Assembly (NCBI GenBank): GCA_963678855.1
Contig: OY787448.1
Span: 2,604,001-2,668,000 of the forward strand
From: F22 sp963678855
Lineage (GTDB): Bacteria; Bacteroidota; Bacteroidia; Bacteroidales; Bacteroidaceae
Direction: 5' to 3'
Length of the DNA stretch: 64,000 bases
The notes beneath the pieces were generated by a model. It saw only the letters and a program-made list of their open reading frames with translations. It was not told the origin of the DNA and did no database searches. The position numbers and the translations under genes are program-made. Of this stretch, positions 6,769-16,588 are shown one piece after another (the first letter of the stretch is position 1; each line of letters starts with the position of its first letter).

Positions 6769-9717
6769 ATGAAAAAAATTCTTTTTGCACTGATGTTGTT
6801 TGTGAGCGCTACAGTCTCCGCACAACAGTTACATGTGACTGGTACGGTCACAGACCCCAATCAAGAGCCTTTGATTGGTGCCATGGTCACTGTAGTCCAA
6901 TCATCACAAGGGACCATCACCGATATGGATGGTCGTTTTCAATTGAGTGTACCCAAAGGTACGAAGCTTACAATCTCTAGTATTGGTTTCGCAAGCCAAA
7001 CGATTGTAGCTCAAAACGAAATACCTATGACCATCGTCCTTAAGGAGGATGTAGAGCTTCTAGAGGAAGTCGTAGTCATTGGGTATGGGTCGGTAAAACG
7101 TAAAGACGTAACAACCGCCATCACTACAGTAGATACGAAAGATTTGGACAATCGTCCTATCGTTTCTGCTGGACAAGCTCTTCAAGGAAAAGCAGCAGGT
7201 GTTGCTGTCACACGTACTAGTGGAGCACCAGGCGCCGAACTATCTATTCGCGTGCGTGGTACCACTTCTTTCAATGGCAACAACGACCCTCTATATGTAG
7301 TAGATGGCATGCCAGTAGACAATATCAAGTTCTTATCACCCAATGACATCGAAAGCCTACAAGTCCTTAAAGATGCCTCTGCAGCAGCTATTTATGGTTC
7401 TCGTGCAGCCAATGGCGTGGTATTAATCGGAACCAAAAGTGGGAAAGCTGGTAAATCAAAAATTACATTTAATGCGCAGTTGAGTCTCAATCAGGTCGTT
7501 AATAATTTTGATGTACTGAATACCGCTCAATACAAGGAACTACAAGATGAGATCGGTATCGTCAATATTCCTGATGGACTTCAAGACGTTACAGATTGGT
7601 CGGATGTAGCCTATCGCACTGGGGTGTCTCAAAACTATCAAGTAGGTTTTACTGGTGGTAATGAAAAGATGAACTATTATCTATCTGCTGGATATACCGA
7701 TGAAAAAGGAAGCATCAAAACCACTTATTTCAAGCGTTATAATTTCAATGGTCGTTGGCACAATGACATCCGTAAATGGTTGACATTGGATGCAAAAGTC
7801 ACTTATTCAGACTACACTGGTAATAGCACCACCACTGGTCTTGGTGCCAATCGAGGAGGTATGGTTTTGGCCGTAATCAATACGCCAACTTACGCTCCAA
7901 TTATGTCTACTGCCAATCCAAATGAATACAATGGTAACTTCTTCGGAATCAACAACGTCACTAGTCCCGCAGAAATTTTGGCACAAGGAAAAGACAATGA
8001 GACAGACGAAGACAGACTTATTCTTTCAGGATCGCTTACCTTCAAACCATTTAAAAACTTCACATACAAATCATCCTTGTCGATGGATAGAAGACACGGT
8101 TTGAGTACCACTTTTGTAGATCCTGAAGAAACTGAAACAGGTCGTGTCAATAAAGGTACAGCATCAGATAATCGCAATAGAAATACCGTGTTGACTTTTG
8201 ATAACGTAGCCAATTACAACTTTGATATCCAAAAACATCACGTAGATATCATGGCAGGTTCGTCATGGACAGATTCTGATTATTCTAATAGCTGGATTAA
8301 CGGTTCTCACTTCCGTAGCGGAGATATCAAGACACTTAATGCCGCCAATCAAATATCATGGACAGGCACTGGTACAGGTGGTTCAACATGGGGCATCCTT
8401 TCTTTCTTTGGCCGTATGCAGTATAATTTCGACAGCAAATACATGCTTACATTCAATATGCGTGCCGATGGATCTTCTAAGCTAAATCCAGATGATCGTT
8501 GGGGCTATTTCCCTTCTGCATCAGGTGCTTGGCGTATCTCTAGCGAATCGTTTATGAGCGATATCGAGTGGATCGATGATTTGAAACTGCGTGCTGGTTG
8601 GGGACAAACAGGGAACCAAAGTGGTATTGGCGACTACTCCTATTTGCAAATGTATGGCATCTCTCGTCAAGCTTGGTTTGAAGAAGGCAAGGAACAATCA
8701 GTACCTTCTATCTACCAAACTAACCTTAGAAACTCAGACCTAACTTGGGAAACGACTACACAAACAAATATCGGTTTAGATGCCACTCTTCTACGTAATC
8801 GTTTGAATGTGGCTGTCGATTACTACTATAAGAACACGACAGATATGCTTATGAATGTGACATTGCCATCGGGTGCAGCCACTGCCAATAGCATTACTAG
8901 AAACGAAGGCGAGATGATCAATAAAGGGTTCGAGTTCTCCGTGACATCTCACAACTTTGTAGATGACTTCAAGTGGGATACCAACTTCAATATCTCATTC
9001 AATAAGAACAAATTGAAGAAGCTGGAACTTCAACAAGTCTACTACGATGCCAAAACCAGTGACTTCACCAGTGAGTATGTCGTTCGCAATGAGCCAGGAC
9101 GTTCATTGGGTGGTTTCTACGGATACGTATCTCAAGGAGTCGATCCTGAAACAGGCGATATGATCTACAAAGATCTCAATGGCGATGGTAAAATCACATC
9201 ATCAGACAGAACATATATCGGCGATCCAAATCCAGACTTTACCTATGGCTTGACCAACACCTTTAGCTGGAAAGGACTTAGTTTGAATGTATTTATCCAA
9301 GGTGTCCAAGGCAATGATATCTTCAATGCTTCTCGCATCGAAACCGAAGGGATGTTTGATGGTAAAAATCAATCGACCAAAGTGCTTAAAAGATGGCGTA
9401 CACCAGGACAAATCACCCATGTGCCAAGAGCCAATTACGACCTCAAAAATTCTACTTATTTCATTGAAGACGGTAGCTATATCCGTTTGAAGGAAGTGAC
9501 TCTATCATACAATATTCAATCAGCATGGTTGAAGAATATGGGGATCAATAAGTTCCAACCCTATTTTACAGCGAGCAACTTGTACACCTGGACAGATTAC
9601 TCAGGTATCGACCCAGAAGTAAACCAATGGGGCAATAGCGGTGCAGTACAAGGTATTGACTGGGGCTCATACCCACAATCTAAGACCTATTTATTTGGTA
9701 TCAATGTAGAATTCTAA
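6769..9717 (+). CDS. SusC-family TonB-dependent transporter (beta-1,6-glucan locus)
   Basis: A 982-residue outer-membrane transporter that should import glucan oligosaccharides with energy from TonB. It has a signal peptide (ending near VSAQQ), then the N-terminal CarboxypepD_reg-like domain of SusC proteins (VTGTVTDPNQEPLIGAMVTV). The TonB-box-like EEVVVIGYG, a plug domain containing LYVVDGMPVD and IESLQVLKDASAAAIYGSRA, and a 22-strand barrel ending in the aromatic FGINVEF follow. An upstream in-frame GTG exists at 6700, but ATG 6769 has the signal peptide and a GAGG ribosome site. It is the first gene of a six-gene operon; SusD follows after 12 bases. The substrate is inferred from the GH30 and GH3 enzymes downstream. 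Confidence 0.92.
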   Translation: MKKILFALMLFVSATVSAQQLHVTGTVTDPNQEPLIGAMVTVVQSSQGTITDMDGRFQLSVPKGTKLTISSIGFASQTIVAQNEIPMTIVLKEDVELLEEVVVIGYGSVKRKDVTTAITTVDTKDLDNRPIVSAGQALQGKAAGVAVTRTSGAPGAELSIRVRGTTSFNGNNDPLYVVDGMPVDNIKFLSPNDIESLQVLKDASAAAIYGSRAANGVVLIGTKSGKAGKSKITFNAQLSLNQVVNNFDVLNTAQYKELQDEIGIVNIPDGLQDVTDWSDVAYRTGVSQNYQVGFTGGNEKMNYYLSAGYTDEKGSIKTTYFKRYNFNGRWHNDIRKWLTLDAKVTYSDYTGNSTTTGLGANRGGMVLAVINTPTYAPIMSTANPNEYNGNFFGINNVTSPAEILAQGKDNETDEDRLILSGSLTFKPFKNFTYKSSLSMDRRHGLSTTFVDPEETETGRVNKGTASDNRNRNTVLTFDNVANYNFDIQKHHVDIMAGSSWTDSDYSNSWINGSHFRSGDIKTLNAANQISWTGTGTGGSTWGILSFFGRMQYNFDSKYMLTFNMRADGSSKLNPDDRWGYFPSASGAWRISSESFMSDIEWIDDLKLRAGWGQTGNQSGIGDYSYLQMYGISRQAWFEEGKEQSVPSIYQTNLRNSDLTWETTTQTNIGLDATLLRNRLNVAVDYYYKNTTDMLMNVTLPSGAATANSITRNEGEMINKGFEFSVTSHNFVDDFKWDTNFNISFNKNKLKKLELQQVYYDAKTSDFTSEYVVRNEPGRSLGGFYGYVSQGVDPETGDMIYKDLNGDGKITSSDRTYIGDPNPDFTYGLTNTFSWKGLSLNVFIQGVQGNDIFNASRIETEGMFDGKNQSTKVLKRWRTPGQITHVPRANYDLKNSTYFIEDGSYIRLKEVTLSYNIQSAWLKNMGINKFQPYFTASNLYTWTDYSGIDPEVNQWGNSGAVQGIDWGSYPQSKTYLFGINVEF

Positions 9718-9729
9718 AAAGCAAAAGAA

Positions 9730-11247
9730 ATGAAGAAAATAATACTATGTGCAGCTTCAGTCATCCTACTAGCTGGATGCTCACTCAACGACTATGATCC
9801 AGTAGCCGACTATAGCGATGTCACTGAAGGCAAGACTGCGGATGCCAAGGAACCTGAATTTGCAGATGGAGAAAGTGTCAGAAGCTATATGGTTTCTCTT
9901 AGAGATACCTATAAAAATGCTCAAGAACACTGGTATCTTGACTACTTACTTATAGGCGATGCACACTCAGATAACGCTTATGCAGGTACGACAGGTGCCG
10001 AAGTTATTCCATTTGAAGTCAATACCATAGATGGAGGCAACTCTGTGCTATACCGTGATTGGGAGAGACATCTAGGCACTATCGCTTCTGCCAATAAAAT
10101 CATCACACATATCGACGATGTCTCTAATCAAGATTTGAGCGCGGCGACCAAACAACAATATATCTCTGAAGCAAAGATCCTTCGTGCGATGGCCATGTTT
10201 GATATGGTGCGTATCTGGGGCAATATCCCTGTGATTACCTCAACTGCCGAGCAAATCACAAGCGACAATGTAGAAGACGTGTATAGCAGTTATTTCCCAA
10301 CTCAATCTACTGGGATGGAAGCGTACCAACAAATCGAAAATGATTTGCTGGAAGTCTTGGCCAATCCGAATGCGTTGACCAACGATCCCACAGACAAAAG
10401 TCAACTGACCAAGTCGGTGGCTCGCATGATACTAGCCAAAGTATATGCCGAAAAAACACTTAGAGATTATAGTAAAGTGATTCAATATGTAGATCAACTT
10501 ACAGCAGATGGCTTCTCGTTGGATACACATTATGGGGACCTCTATGATATGAATGAAGCAGGTACGGATATCGCCAATAGAAATACACCTGAAAGTATCT
10601 ATGAAGCACATTTTGCAACAGGTAATGGCAACTGGGTCACTTGGATGTTTGGTCGTAACTTGCTCAACCTAGACCAAAACTTTACATGGGCCAAGTGGGT
10701 CACTCCATCTAGAGATTTAATCAACCTCTTTCAAGCTGAAGGGGATACGCAACGATATAACGAAGCTATCGTGTACTACGAGTGTGCATGGAGCAACTAC
10801 TATCCTTCGAGCAACTATCCATTTATGTATAAAATCAGAAGCGATGTCAGTAACATGATTAAGTATCGTTATGCAGATGCCTTGCTACTGAAAGCAGAAG
10901 CTCTTATCATGGGGGAACCTATGAATCTTGGTGCAGCAGCAACGATCATCAATCAAATTAGACATCGTGCAGGACTAGCCAATCTACCAGCTTCGGCCAC
11001 ATCAAGTCAAGAAAGCATGCTTCAAGCATATATGAACGAACGTCGCATGGAATTGTGCTTCGAAGGCGAGAGATGGTATGACCTCGTGAGACTAGACAAA
11101 GTAGAAAGTGTCATGAATAGCGTGTTTAGTAAAGACAGCGGAAGACTGGCACAAAGACGCCTCTATTCAAGCAATAACTACTTACTACCTGTTCCTCAAA
11201 TGGCCATTGATGCCAACTCAAATCTAGTGCAAAACCCTGGTTATTAA
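9730..11247 (+). CDS. SusD-family glycan-binding lipoprotein (beta-1,6-glucan locus)
   Basis: This 505-residue surface lipoprotein should form the lid on the adjacent SusC barrel and hand it oligosaccharides. A lipoprotein signal ends in LLAGC with Cys17. The helical repeat core shows typical SusD motifs such as ISEAKILRAMAMFDMVRIWGN shortened here to RAMAMFDMVRIWGN, YADALLLKAEA, and a C-terminal ERRMELCFEGERWYDLVR. The protein ends with the usual NLVQNPGY. It is 12 bases from SusC and 33 from the GH30 gene. Ligand specificity cannot be read from the sequence and is inferred from the operon. Confidence 0.92.
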   Translation: MKKIILCAASVILLAGCSLNDYDPVADYSDVTEGKTADAKEPEFADGESVRSYMVSLRDTYKNAQEHWYLDYLLIGDAHSDNAYAGTTGAEVIPFEVNTIDGGNSVLYRDWERHLGTIASANKIITHIDDVSNQDLSAATKQQYISEAKILRAMAMFDMVRIWGNIPVITSTAEQITSDNVEDVYSSYFPTQSTGMEAYQQIENDLLEVLANPNALTNDPTDKSQLTKSVARMILAKVYAEKTLRDYSKVIQYVDQLTADGFSLDTHYGDLYDMNEAGTDIANRNTPESIYEAHFATGNGNWVTWMFGRNLLNLDQNFTWAKWVTPSRDLINLFQAEGDTQRYNEAIVYYECAWSNYYPSSNYPFMYKIRSDVSNMIKYRYADALLLKAEALIMGEPMNLGAAATIINQIRHRAGLANLPASATSSQESMLQAYMNERRMELCFEGERWYDLVRLDKVESVMNSVFSKDSGRLAQRRLYSSNNYLLPVPQMAIDANSNLVQNPGY

Positions 11248-11280
11248 CCTCAACGAGCATAACCATATAAAAGACTAAAA

Positions 11281-12795
11281 ATGAAAACAATGAACGTATA
11301 TAAACTTGCCAAAGCATCTTTGATCCTCGTTTCAGTACTAGGCGTAGCCCTGATCTCATGTTCCAATTCAGATGATGCTACTACCGATGATCACACAAAG
11401 GTCATCTTGCCACCTGCTACTGCGGATGTGCAAATATTGGAAACAAACAATCAGCGTAGCTACGATTTAAGACCAACCTCTTGCGCATTTGCTACAGGCG
11501 ATAATCTGTCGCCACATACCGTGATGATCGATGATAGCCAGACTTTCCAAACGATGGATGGATTTGGTGCTGCAATCACTGGAAGTACAGCCTTCAACTT
11601 GATGCAGATGAAAGCGGCCGATCGCCAAGCATTTTTGCAAGAAACCTTCTCGCCAACCAAGGGATATGGCTTTAGCTATGTCCGTGTGGCTATTGGATGT
11701 TCAGATTTCTCTTTCAGCGAATATACTTGTTGCGATACAGAAGGGATAGATCACTTCGCGCTCACTGCCGAAGAGACAGAGTACGTGATTCCTATCCTAA
11801 AGGAAATCCTAGCAATCAATCCTGATCTCCGCATCATGGCTGCACCGTGGACGTGTCCTAAATGGATGAAAGTAAACAATCTCACCGATTTAGTGGCTTA
11901 TGATTCATGGACAGGTGGGGAACTCAATCCTGCATACTACACAGATTATGCTACTTATTTTGTAAAGTGGCTAGAAGCTTTTAAAGCTCAAGGAATTCAT
12001 GTCACAGCCATTACTCCACAAAACGAACCATTGAATAGAGGGAACTCAGCCTCTCTATATATGGGGTGGGAGCAACAAGCAGCATTTATTGAAGTCCTTG
12101 GTCCCGTGATGCGTGCAGCTGGTTTGGGCGATGTGAAAATCTATGCCTATGACCATAACTACAACTACGACAACATCGAAGATCAACAAGGATACCCTAT
12201 GAAGATATACGACACGCCAGCCAGTGAGTATATCACAGGGGCAGCTTACCATAACTATGGTGGTCAAGTATCTGAAATGGGGGCAGTACATGTGGCTTAT
12301 CCAAACAAAGGCTTGCTATTTACTGAAACATCTATTGGTACTTGGAATTCAGGACGTGACTTATCCACTCGATTGATTGCCGATATGACCGACACTGGTT
12401 TACGCACCATTGAAAACTGGAGTACTGGGGTACTTGTGTGGAACCTTGTGCTTGACAATGACCGTGGTCCCAATAGAGAAGGTGGATGTCAAACGTGCTA
12501 CGGTGCAGTTGACCTAAGCAACTACGACTATAAAACCATTACACGCAACTCGCATTATTATGTCATCGCACACCTCGCTGCTTTTGTGAAGCCAGATGCT
12601 GTGCGTATCGCATGCACAGGATATACTCCCGAAAATGTCTTGATGCAAGCCTTCAAGAATACCGATGGCAGTTACGCATTGGTGGTTTGTAACACATCAG
12701 ATGAGAATAAAAGTATCACCTTTAGTGATGGCAAAAACTACTTCATGTATAAAGTGGGTATGAAGAGTGTCGTATCATTTAAATGGAATAAATAA
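11281..12795 (+). CDS. GH30 (subfamily 3-like) endo-beta-1,6-glucanase, lipoprotein
   Basis: This enzyme should cut beta-1,6-glucan chains at the cell surface by a retaining mechanism. The lipoprotein signal ends in ALISC (Cys27), followed by an acid-rich stretch (SNSDD) of the kind linked to surface export in Bacteroidota. The GH30 fold begins at QTMDGFGAAITGS (90-102). The acid/base is E249 in ITPQNEPL and the nucleophile E349 in LLFTETS. A short beta-sandwich closes the protein. The gene order SusC-SusD-GH30-binding protein-GH3 equals the characterised B. thetaiotaomicron beta-1,6-glucan locus (BT3310-BT3314), the main reason for the substrate call. ATG 11281 is used; the ATG three codons later is possible. 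Confidence 0.88.
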   Translation: MKTMNVYKLAKASLILVSVLGVALISCSNSDDATTDDHTKVILPPATADVQILETNNQRSYDLRPTSCAFATGDNLSPHTVMIDDSQTFQTMDGFGAAITGSTAFNLMQMKAADRQAFLQETFSPTKGYGFSYVRVAIGCSDFSFSEYTCCDTEGIDHFALTAEETEYVIPILKEILAINPDLRIMAAPWTCPKWMKVNNLTDLVAYDSWTGGELNPAYYTDYATYFVKWLEAFKAQGIHVTAITPQNEPLNRGNSASLYMGWEQQAAFIEVLGPVMRAAGLGDVKIYAYDHNYNYDNIEDQQGYPMKIYDTPASEYITGAAYHNYGGQVSEMGAVHVAYPNKGLLFTETSIGTWNSGRDLSTRLIADMTDTGLRTIENWSTGVLVWNLVLDNDRGPNREGGCQTCYGAVDLSNYDYKTITRNSHYYVIAHLAAFVKPDAVRIACTGYTPENVLMQAFKNTDGSYALVVCNTSDENKSITFSDGKNYFMYKVGMKSVVSFKWNK

Positions 12796-12812
12796 TAGAC
12801 AAATACAAGACA

Positions 12813-14855
12813 ATGAAAAGCATAAATAAATATATGTGGGGCGCATTGCTCACACTTTCTATAGGATTTGGCATGACGGCCTGTAGCGATGATGACGATG
12901 CACATGTCGAGATACCGACCTTCGACATCACCACGGCTGCACAGACCGCCTACTATGGCGATAGCATCGCTTTCTCGGTACATGCCAGTACGTCCCAAAC
13001 AGCTTTGTCTGTCCTCACTGTAGAAGTTGTCTATGGTGAAGAGGTGATGGAGAAGACGACGCTACGTACTAAGGAGTCGGGTGCCGATTATGTAGGCAAA
13101 TTGCCATTGCCATACTTTGCTAATATTGCAGATGGTCAAGTCAAATTGCGCTATACATTGCTGAATGTCGACTTCGGTTCATCGACACTAGAACAAGAGG
13201 TTCCCGTGTCTCGTCCTGAGTTCGCCTACGTCACTCTGCATGGCGAGGACGATAGTTACCAGCTTGTACAAACGGGCGATTATACCTACGCCTACACTGG
13301 CGAACTTCCACTAAAGATCAACGGATATATTGAAACGGCTGCCATTCCAGGATCGGATAAGAAGCTCACTTTCGGACTTGATGCCGATGGACACGTCACA
13401 GAAGGTAGTGTCAAACCGATTGCTTTCTCCAGTTCCCTAGCTGGTGAATACACAGTTGCTTTCAACACGAAGGATTATACATATTCACCCAAGACGGTGT
13501 TGCAAGCAAATGGCAAGGACCTTAGCAGTACAGGCAATGAATACTATACTGTCGATCTTGCGCTTACACAAGGACAGGCCATTACTTTCAAAGGACTTGC
13601 TGATATCTCTGAATGGTGGATAGACCCCGATTTCTTTACCCTAGAATCGGGCAATAGCCTATCTCTCAAAGCTACCCAAGGTCAATATCGATTACTTATC
13701 GATGCGCAAGGCCAATACATCACTGCACGCGTATTGACAGATGGGGAACTAGCCACTCTTCAAGATGATGGTACTGGTGCAGTATGGATTATCGGTGAAG
13801 GTGTCGGTAAACCAAATGTGGCAGACTACCAAGTTGGATGGAATACAGACAATGCCCTTGCTCTAGCACCTATTGGTGGCAAGAAATACCAAATCACTTT
13901 GGAAGCAGGCGCACAAATCTCCATCAATCCAAGCAAGTTGAACTTCAAGTTCTTCTACCAAGCTGGGTGGGGTGGTGAATTCTCTAGTACTAGTTTGAGT
14001 ACCGATAGCGAGGTCATCTTTGTGGGTGATGGCGAAAACGGACGCGACTCAGGTAACCTTGGCTTTGTATCCGAAGAAATCATTCTTAAGGGTACGAAGT
14101 ATATCCTCACTCTAGACCTTTCTGCTGGCAATGATGCAGCCAAACTATCTGTTGAGACCATCGAAAGTACGGACCCTGGCGAGGATACAAAAATACAAGT
14201 CAACGGTACAGACCTTAAGCTGGTCGATGATGGAGTATATCAAGCTGATTTGACTTTAAGTGACCAACAAAAGATGACTTTTACTGGTCTTAGTGACCTA
14301 AATGATTGGTGGATTGACTCAGATTTCTTTACTTTGCAATCAAGCACTAGTGTTAACCTTGCTTCTATGGTAGGTCAATACCGCCTTATTATCAATGAAA
14401 AAGATAAATACTTGACCGCTCGCGTCCTTACCAGTGGCAACCCTGCTAGCCTACAAGATGATGGCACAGGTGCCCTTTGGATTATTGGTGAAGGTGTAGG
14501 TAAACCAAACTTTATCGATCATCAAGTAGGTTGGAACACAGACAACGCTTTGTGTCTTGCACCTATTGGCAATCAGCGATACCAAGTCACCTTGACAGTA
14601 GGTCAGCAAATCAGTGCTGAAGGAATCAACTTCAAGTTCTTTCACCAAGCAGGATGGGGAGGCGAATTTTCCAATGCTAGTTTGACTACAGATAGCGATA
14701 TCATCCTAGTAGGCGACGGCGAGAACGGCCGCGACCCTGGCAATCTCGGATTTGTCTCAGATGCATCCATTGCAGATGGCGATACCTTCAGAATTACAGT
14801 CGATGTATCTGCTGGAAAAGATGCCGCTACTATGATCGTAGAAGCAGTAAATTAA
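12813..14855 (+). CDS. Surface glycan-binding lipoprotein with a duplicated C-terminal module
   Basis: This 680-residue lipoprotein occupies the place of the surface glycan-binding protein in beta-1,6-glucan loci. The signal ends in GMTAC (Cys24), followed by SDDDD, a strong surface-export-like acidic tail. About 200 residues of beta-rich N-terminal domain lead into two tandem SusE/SusF-like modules, residues about 229-449 and 460-678. Both contain WWIDxDFFTL, QYRLxI, LQDDGTGAxWIIGEGVGKP, QVGWNTDNAL, and GWGGEFS...VGDGENGRD. The tryptophans and tyrosines in these repeats are plausible sugar-stacking residues. It has no catalytic motif. It lies 17 bases after GH30 and 10 before the regulator. 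Function is by position and architecture; the precise Pfam family is not certain. Confidence 0.82.
   Translation: MKSINKYMWGALLTLSIGFGMTACSDDDDAHVEIPTFDITTAAQTAYYGDSIAFSVHASTSQTALSVLTVEVVYGEEVMEKTTLRTKESGADYVGKLPLPYFANIADGQVKLRYTLLNVDFGSSTLEQEVPVSRPEFAYVTLHGEDDSYQLVQTGDYTYAYTGELPLKINGYIETAAIPGSDKKLTFGLDADGHVTEGSVKPIAFSSSLAGEYTVAFNTKDYTYSPKTVLQANGKDLSSTGNEYYTVDLALTQGQAITFKGLADISEWWIDPDFFTLESGNSLSLKATQGQYRLLIDAQGQYITARVLTDGELATLQDDGTGAVWIIGEGVGKPNVADYQVGWNTDNALALAPIGGKKYQITLEAGAQISINPSKLNFKFFYQAGWGGEFSSTSLSTDSEVIFVGDGENGRDSGNLGFVSEEIILKGTKYILTLDLSAGNDAAKLSVETIESTDPGEDTKIQVNGTDLKLVDDGVYQADLTLSDQQKMTFTGLSDLNDWWIDSDFFTLQSSTSVNLASMVGQYRLIINEKDKYLTARVLTSGNPASLQDDGTGALWIIGEGVGKPNFIDHQVGWNTDNALCLAPIGNQRYQVTLTVGQQISAEGINFKFFHQAGWGGEFSNASLTTDSDIILVGDGENGRDPGNLGFVSDASIADGDTFRITVDVSAGKDAATMIVEAVN
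13497..14846 (+). repeat. Tandem duplication within the binding-protein gene
   Basis: Two direct repeats of about 660 bases (13497-14159 and 14190-14846) each encode one roughly 220-residue module. The most conserved stretches are nearly identical in protein, while the DNA has diverged at many third positions, so the duplication is not recent. A linker of about 10 residues (TDPGEDT) separates them. Confidence 0.85.
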
Positions 14856-14865
14856 ACCATATTGA

Positions 14866-16536
14866 ATGCAAAAAACTATTCTCATAGGATTATTAGTAAT
14901 GATAAGTGGTTTACTTGGGCAGGCTCATGCAGAGCTTGTTCAAGTAGACTCTATCTTATATGTACTAGACAAAACTGTACAAGAGAGCCAGAAGTATTTC
15001 ACTTCCAATGAGCAACGCGTCCAGCGCATGAAAGATGAACTGTCTTTGTGCAGAGACGACATCGAGCGATTTCGTCAGACCCAGAAGATACAACTCGCCT
15101 ACAATGCTGTGTCGTTCGACTCTTGCTTGCATTATAGTCAGCAGGCACTGCAGCTAGCCCAGAAGATAGATAACCCTCGTTATATCACTATGAGTAAAGC
15201 TTATTTTGCACGACTATTGGTGCAGAACTCCTATTATATGGACGGCATACAGTTGCTCAAAGGCACTCATGGTGCTATACTTGACCAAGATGATAAAGTA
15301 CAATATTACAAGATATACCACCATGCCTATCGAGAGATTGGTTTTTATTCTAAATTTCCAGATGTCAAGAGCGACAACTTTGCTCAAGCAGACCTCTATG
15401 CCGATTCACTGCTTAAAGCTTGTCAACCCAACTCCTATCTTGAACAAGAGACAAAACTCAATACACTTATTGAACGAAACTCCGTAGAAGAAGCGTTTAA
15501 GCTCAACCGCACATTGCTCGATATTACTATCATGGGCACTCCAGAGTATTCCATGCACACTTACCAACGATCGGTTTTGTATCACAGTGCTGGCGAGATG
15601 GAAGCGACTAAGTACTGGCTTGCGCTATCTGCCATCTCCGATATCCGTTGCGGACGCTACGACCACGCTTCCCTTTGGATGCTTGCTGATATGCTCAGCA
15701 AGGAAGGCGAACTCGCACGAGCTTACAAGTATATCACCTTCTCCTGGGAGATGACCAAGAAGTACAATGGTAAGTTCCGTATGACGCAAGTCTCTACGAT
15801 ATTGCCGACTATCATCAACGATAGAAACCGCATCAAAGAAGAAGCCAATCGCTTCCTCAAAGGCGGTATAGCAGCAGTCAGTCTACTGAGCTTATTGCTC
15901 CTAGGCACCATCTTATATGTACAGAAACAGAAGCGTCATATCGCCGCTTCCCGAGAAGAACTAGGAGAACGTAATGAAGAACTGCAACAGCTCAACGACG
16001 ACCTTCGAGACCTCAATCATCGTCTAGATGCCAACAATCTCGAGATAGCCGATACCAATAAGAAGTTGCTCCAGAGCAACCAAAAGCGTATCAAATATAT
16101 CGGTAAGTTCCTAGAGATGTGTGCACTCCACATCCACAAGATGCAACACATGAGAGACAAAGTCCTGGTGCGTGCCAAACGTGGCAAACCAGCTGAGTTG
16201 ATAGATTATCTTCAATCCCCAGCCTTCTACGCCGACGAACTCGATGACTTCTACCGCGATTTTGATGAGGCTTTCCTCAATCTCTATCCCGAATTTGTAG
16301 AACAGTTCAATGCCCTGCTAGATGCCCAGCATCAAGTAGTGCTCGAAGACCCTCGAGTATTGACCACCGAATTGCGCATCTTTGCCCTTATTCGTATCAA
16401 TATCTCCGAGAGCAAGAAGATAGCCGAGTTCCTCAATTATGCACCCAATACGATTTACAACTACCGTGCAAAACTCAAGAAGTATGCGCTCGATAAAGAC
16501 ACCTCTTTTGAAGACCAAGTGATGGATATTAAATAA
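14866..16536 (+). CDS. DUF6377-type membrane sensor-regulator
   Basis: A 556-residue protein with the architecture of Bacteroidota DUF6377 regulators. It has a signal peptide (to about QAHAEL, residue 24), a helical TPR-like periplasmic domain to about 320, and a transmembrane helix at about 333-350 (AAVSLLSLLLLGTILYV). A long coiled coil (ELGERNEELQQLNDDL and onward) leads to a cytoplasmic C-terminal domain. This ends in a LuxR-like helix-turn-helix (LRIFALIRINISESKKIA, then NYAPNTIYNYRAKLKK). It probably senses a glucan oligosaccharide in the periplasm and activates the operon directly. It is embedded in the operon (10 bases after the binding protein, 52 before GH3), so its own level would rise on induction. 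No HTCS is present for this locus. Confidence 0.8.
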   Translation: MQKTILIGLLVMISGLLGQAHAELVQVDSILYVLDKTVQESQKYFTSNEQRVQRMKDELSLCRDDIERFRQTQKIQLAYNAVSFDSCLHYSQQALQLAQKIDNPRYITMSKAYFARLLVQNSYYMDGIQLLKGTHGAILDQDDKVQYYKIYHHAYREIGFYSKFPDVKSDNFAQADLYADSLLKACQPNSYLEQETKLNTLIERNSVEEAFKLNRTLLDITIMGTPEYSMHTYQRSVLYHSAGEMEATKYWLALSAISDIRCGRYDHASLWMLADMLSKEGELARAYKYITFSWEMTKKYNGKFRMTQVSTILPTIINDRNRIKEEANRFLKGGIAAVSLLSLLLLGTILYVQKQKRHIAASREELGERNEELQQLNDDLRDLNHRLDANNLEIADTNKKLLQSNQKRIKYIGKFLEMCALHIHKMQHMRDKVLVRAKRGKPAELIDYLQSPAFYADELDDFYRDFDEAFLNLYPEFVEQFNALLDAQHQVVLEDPRVLTTELRIFALIRINISESKKIAEFLNYAPNTIYNYRAKLKKYALDKDTSFEDQVMDIK

Positions 16537-16588
16537 TCACCTTTGCGCTTCAATAAGAGAAAATAATTACCTAAAACAACTTATACGT

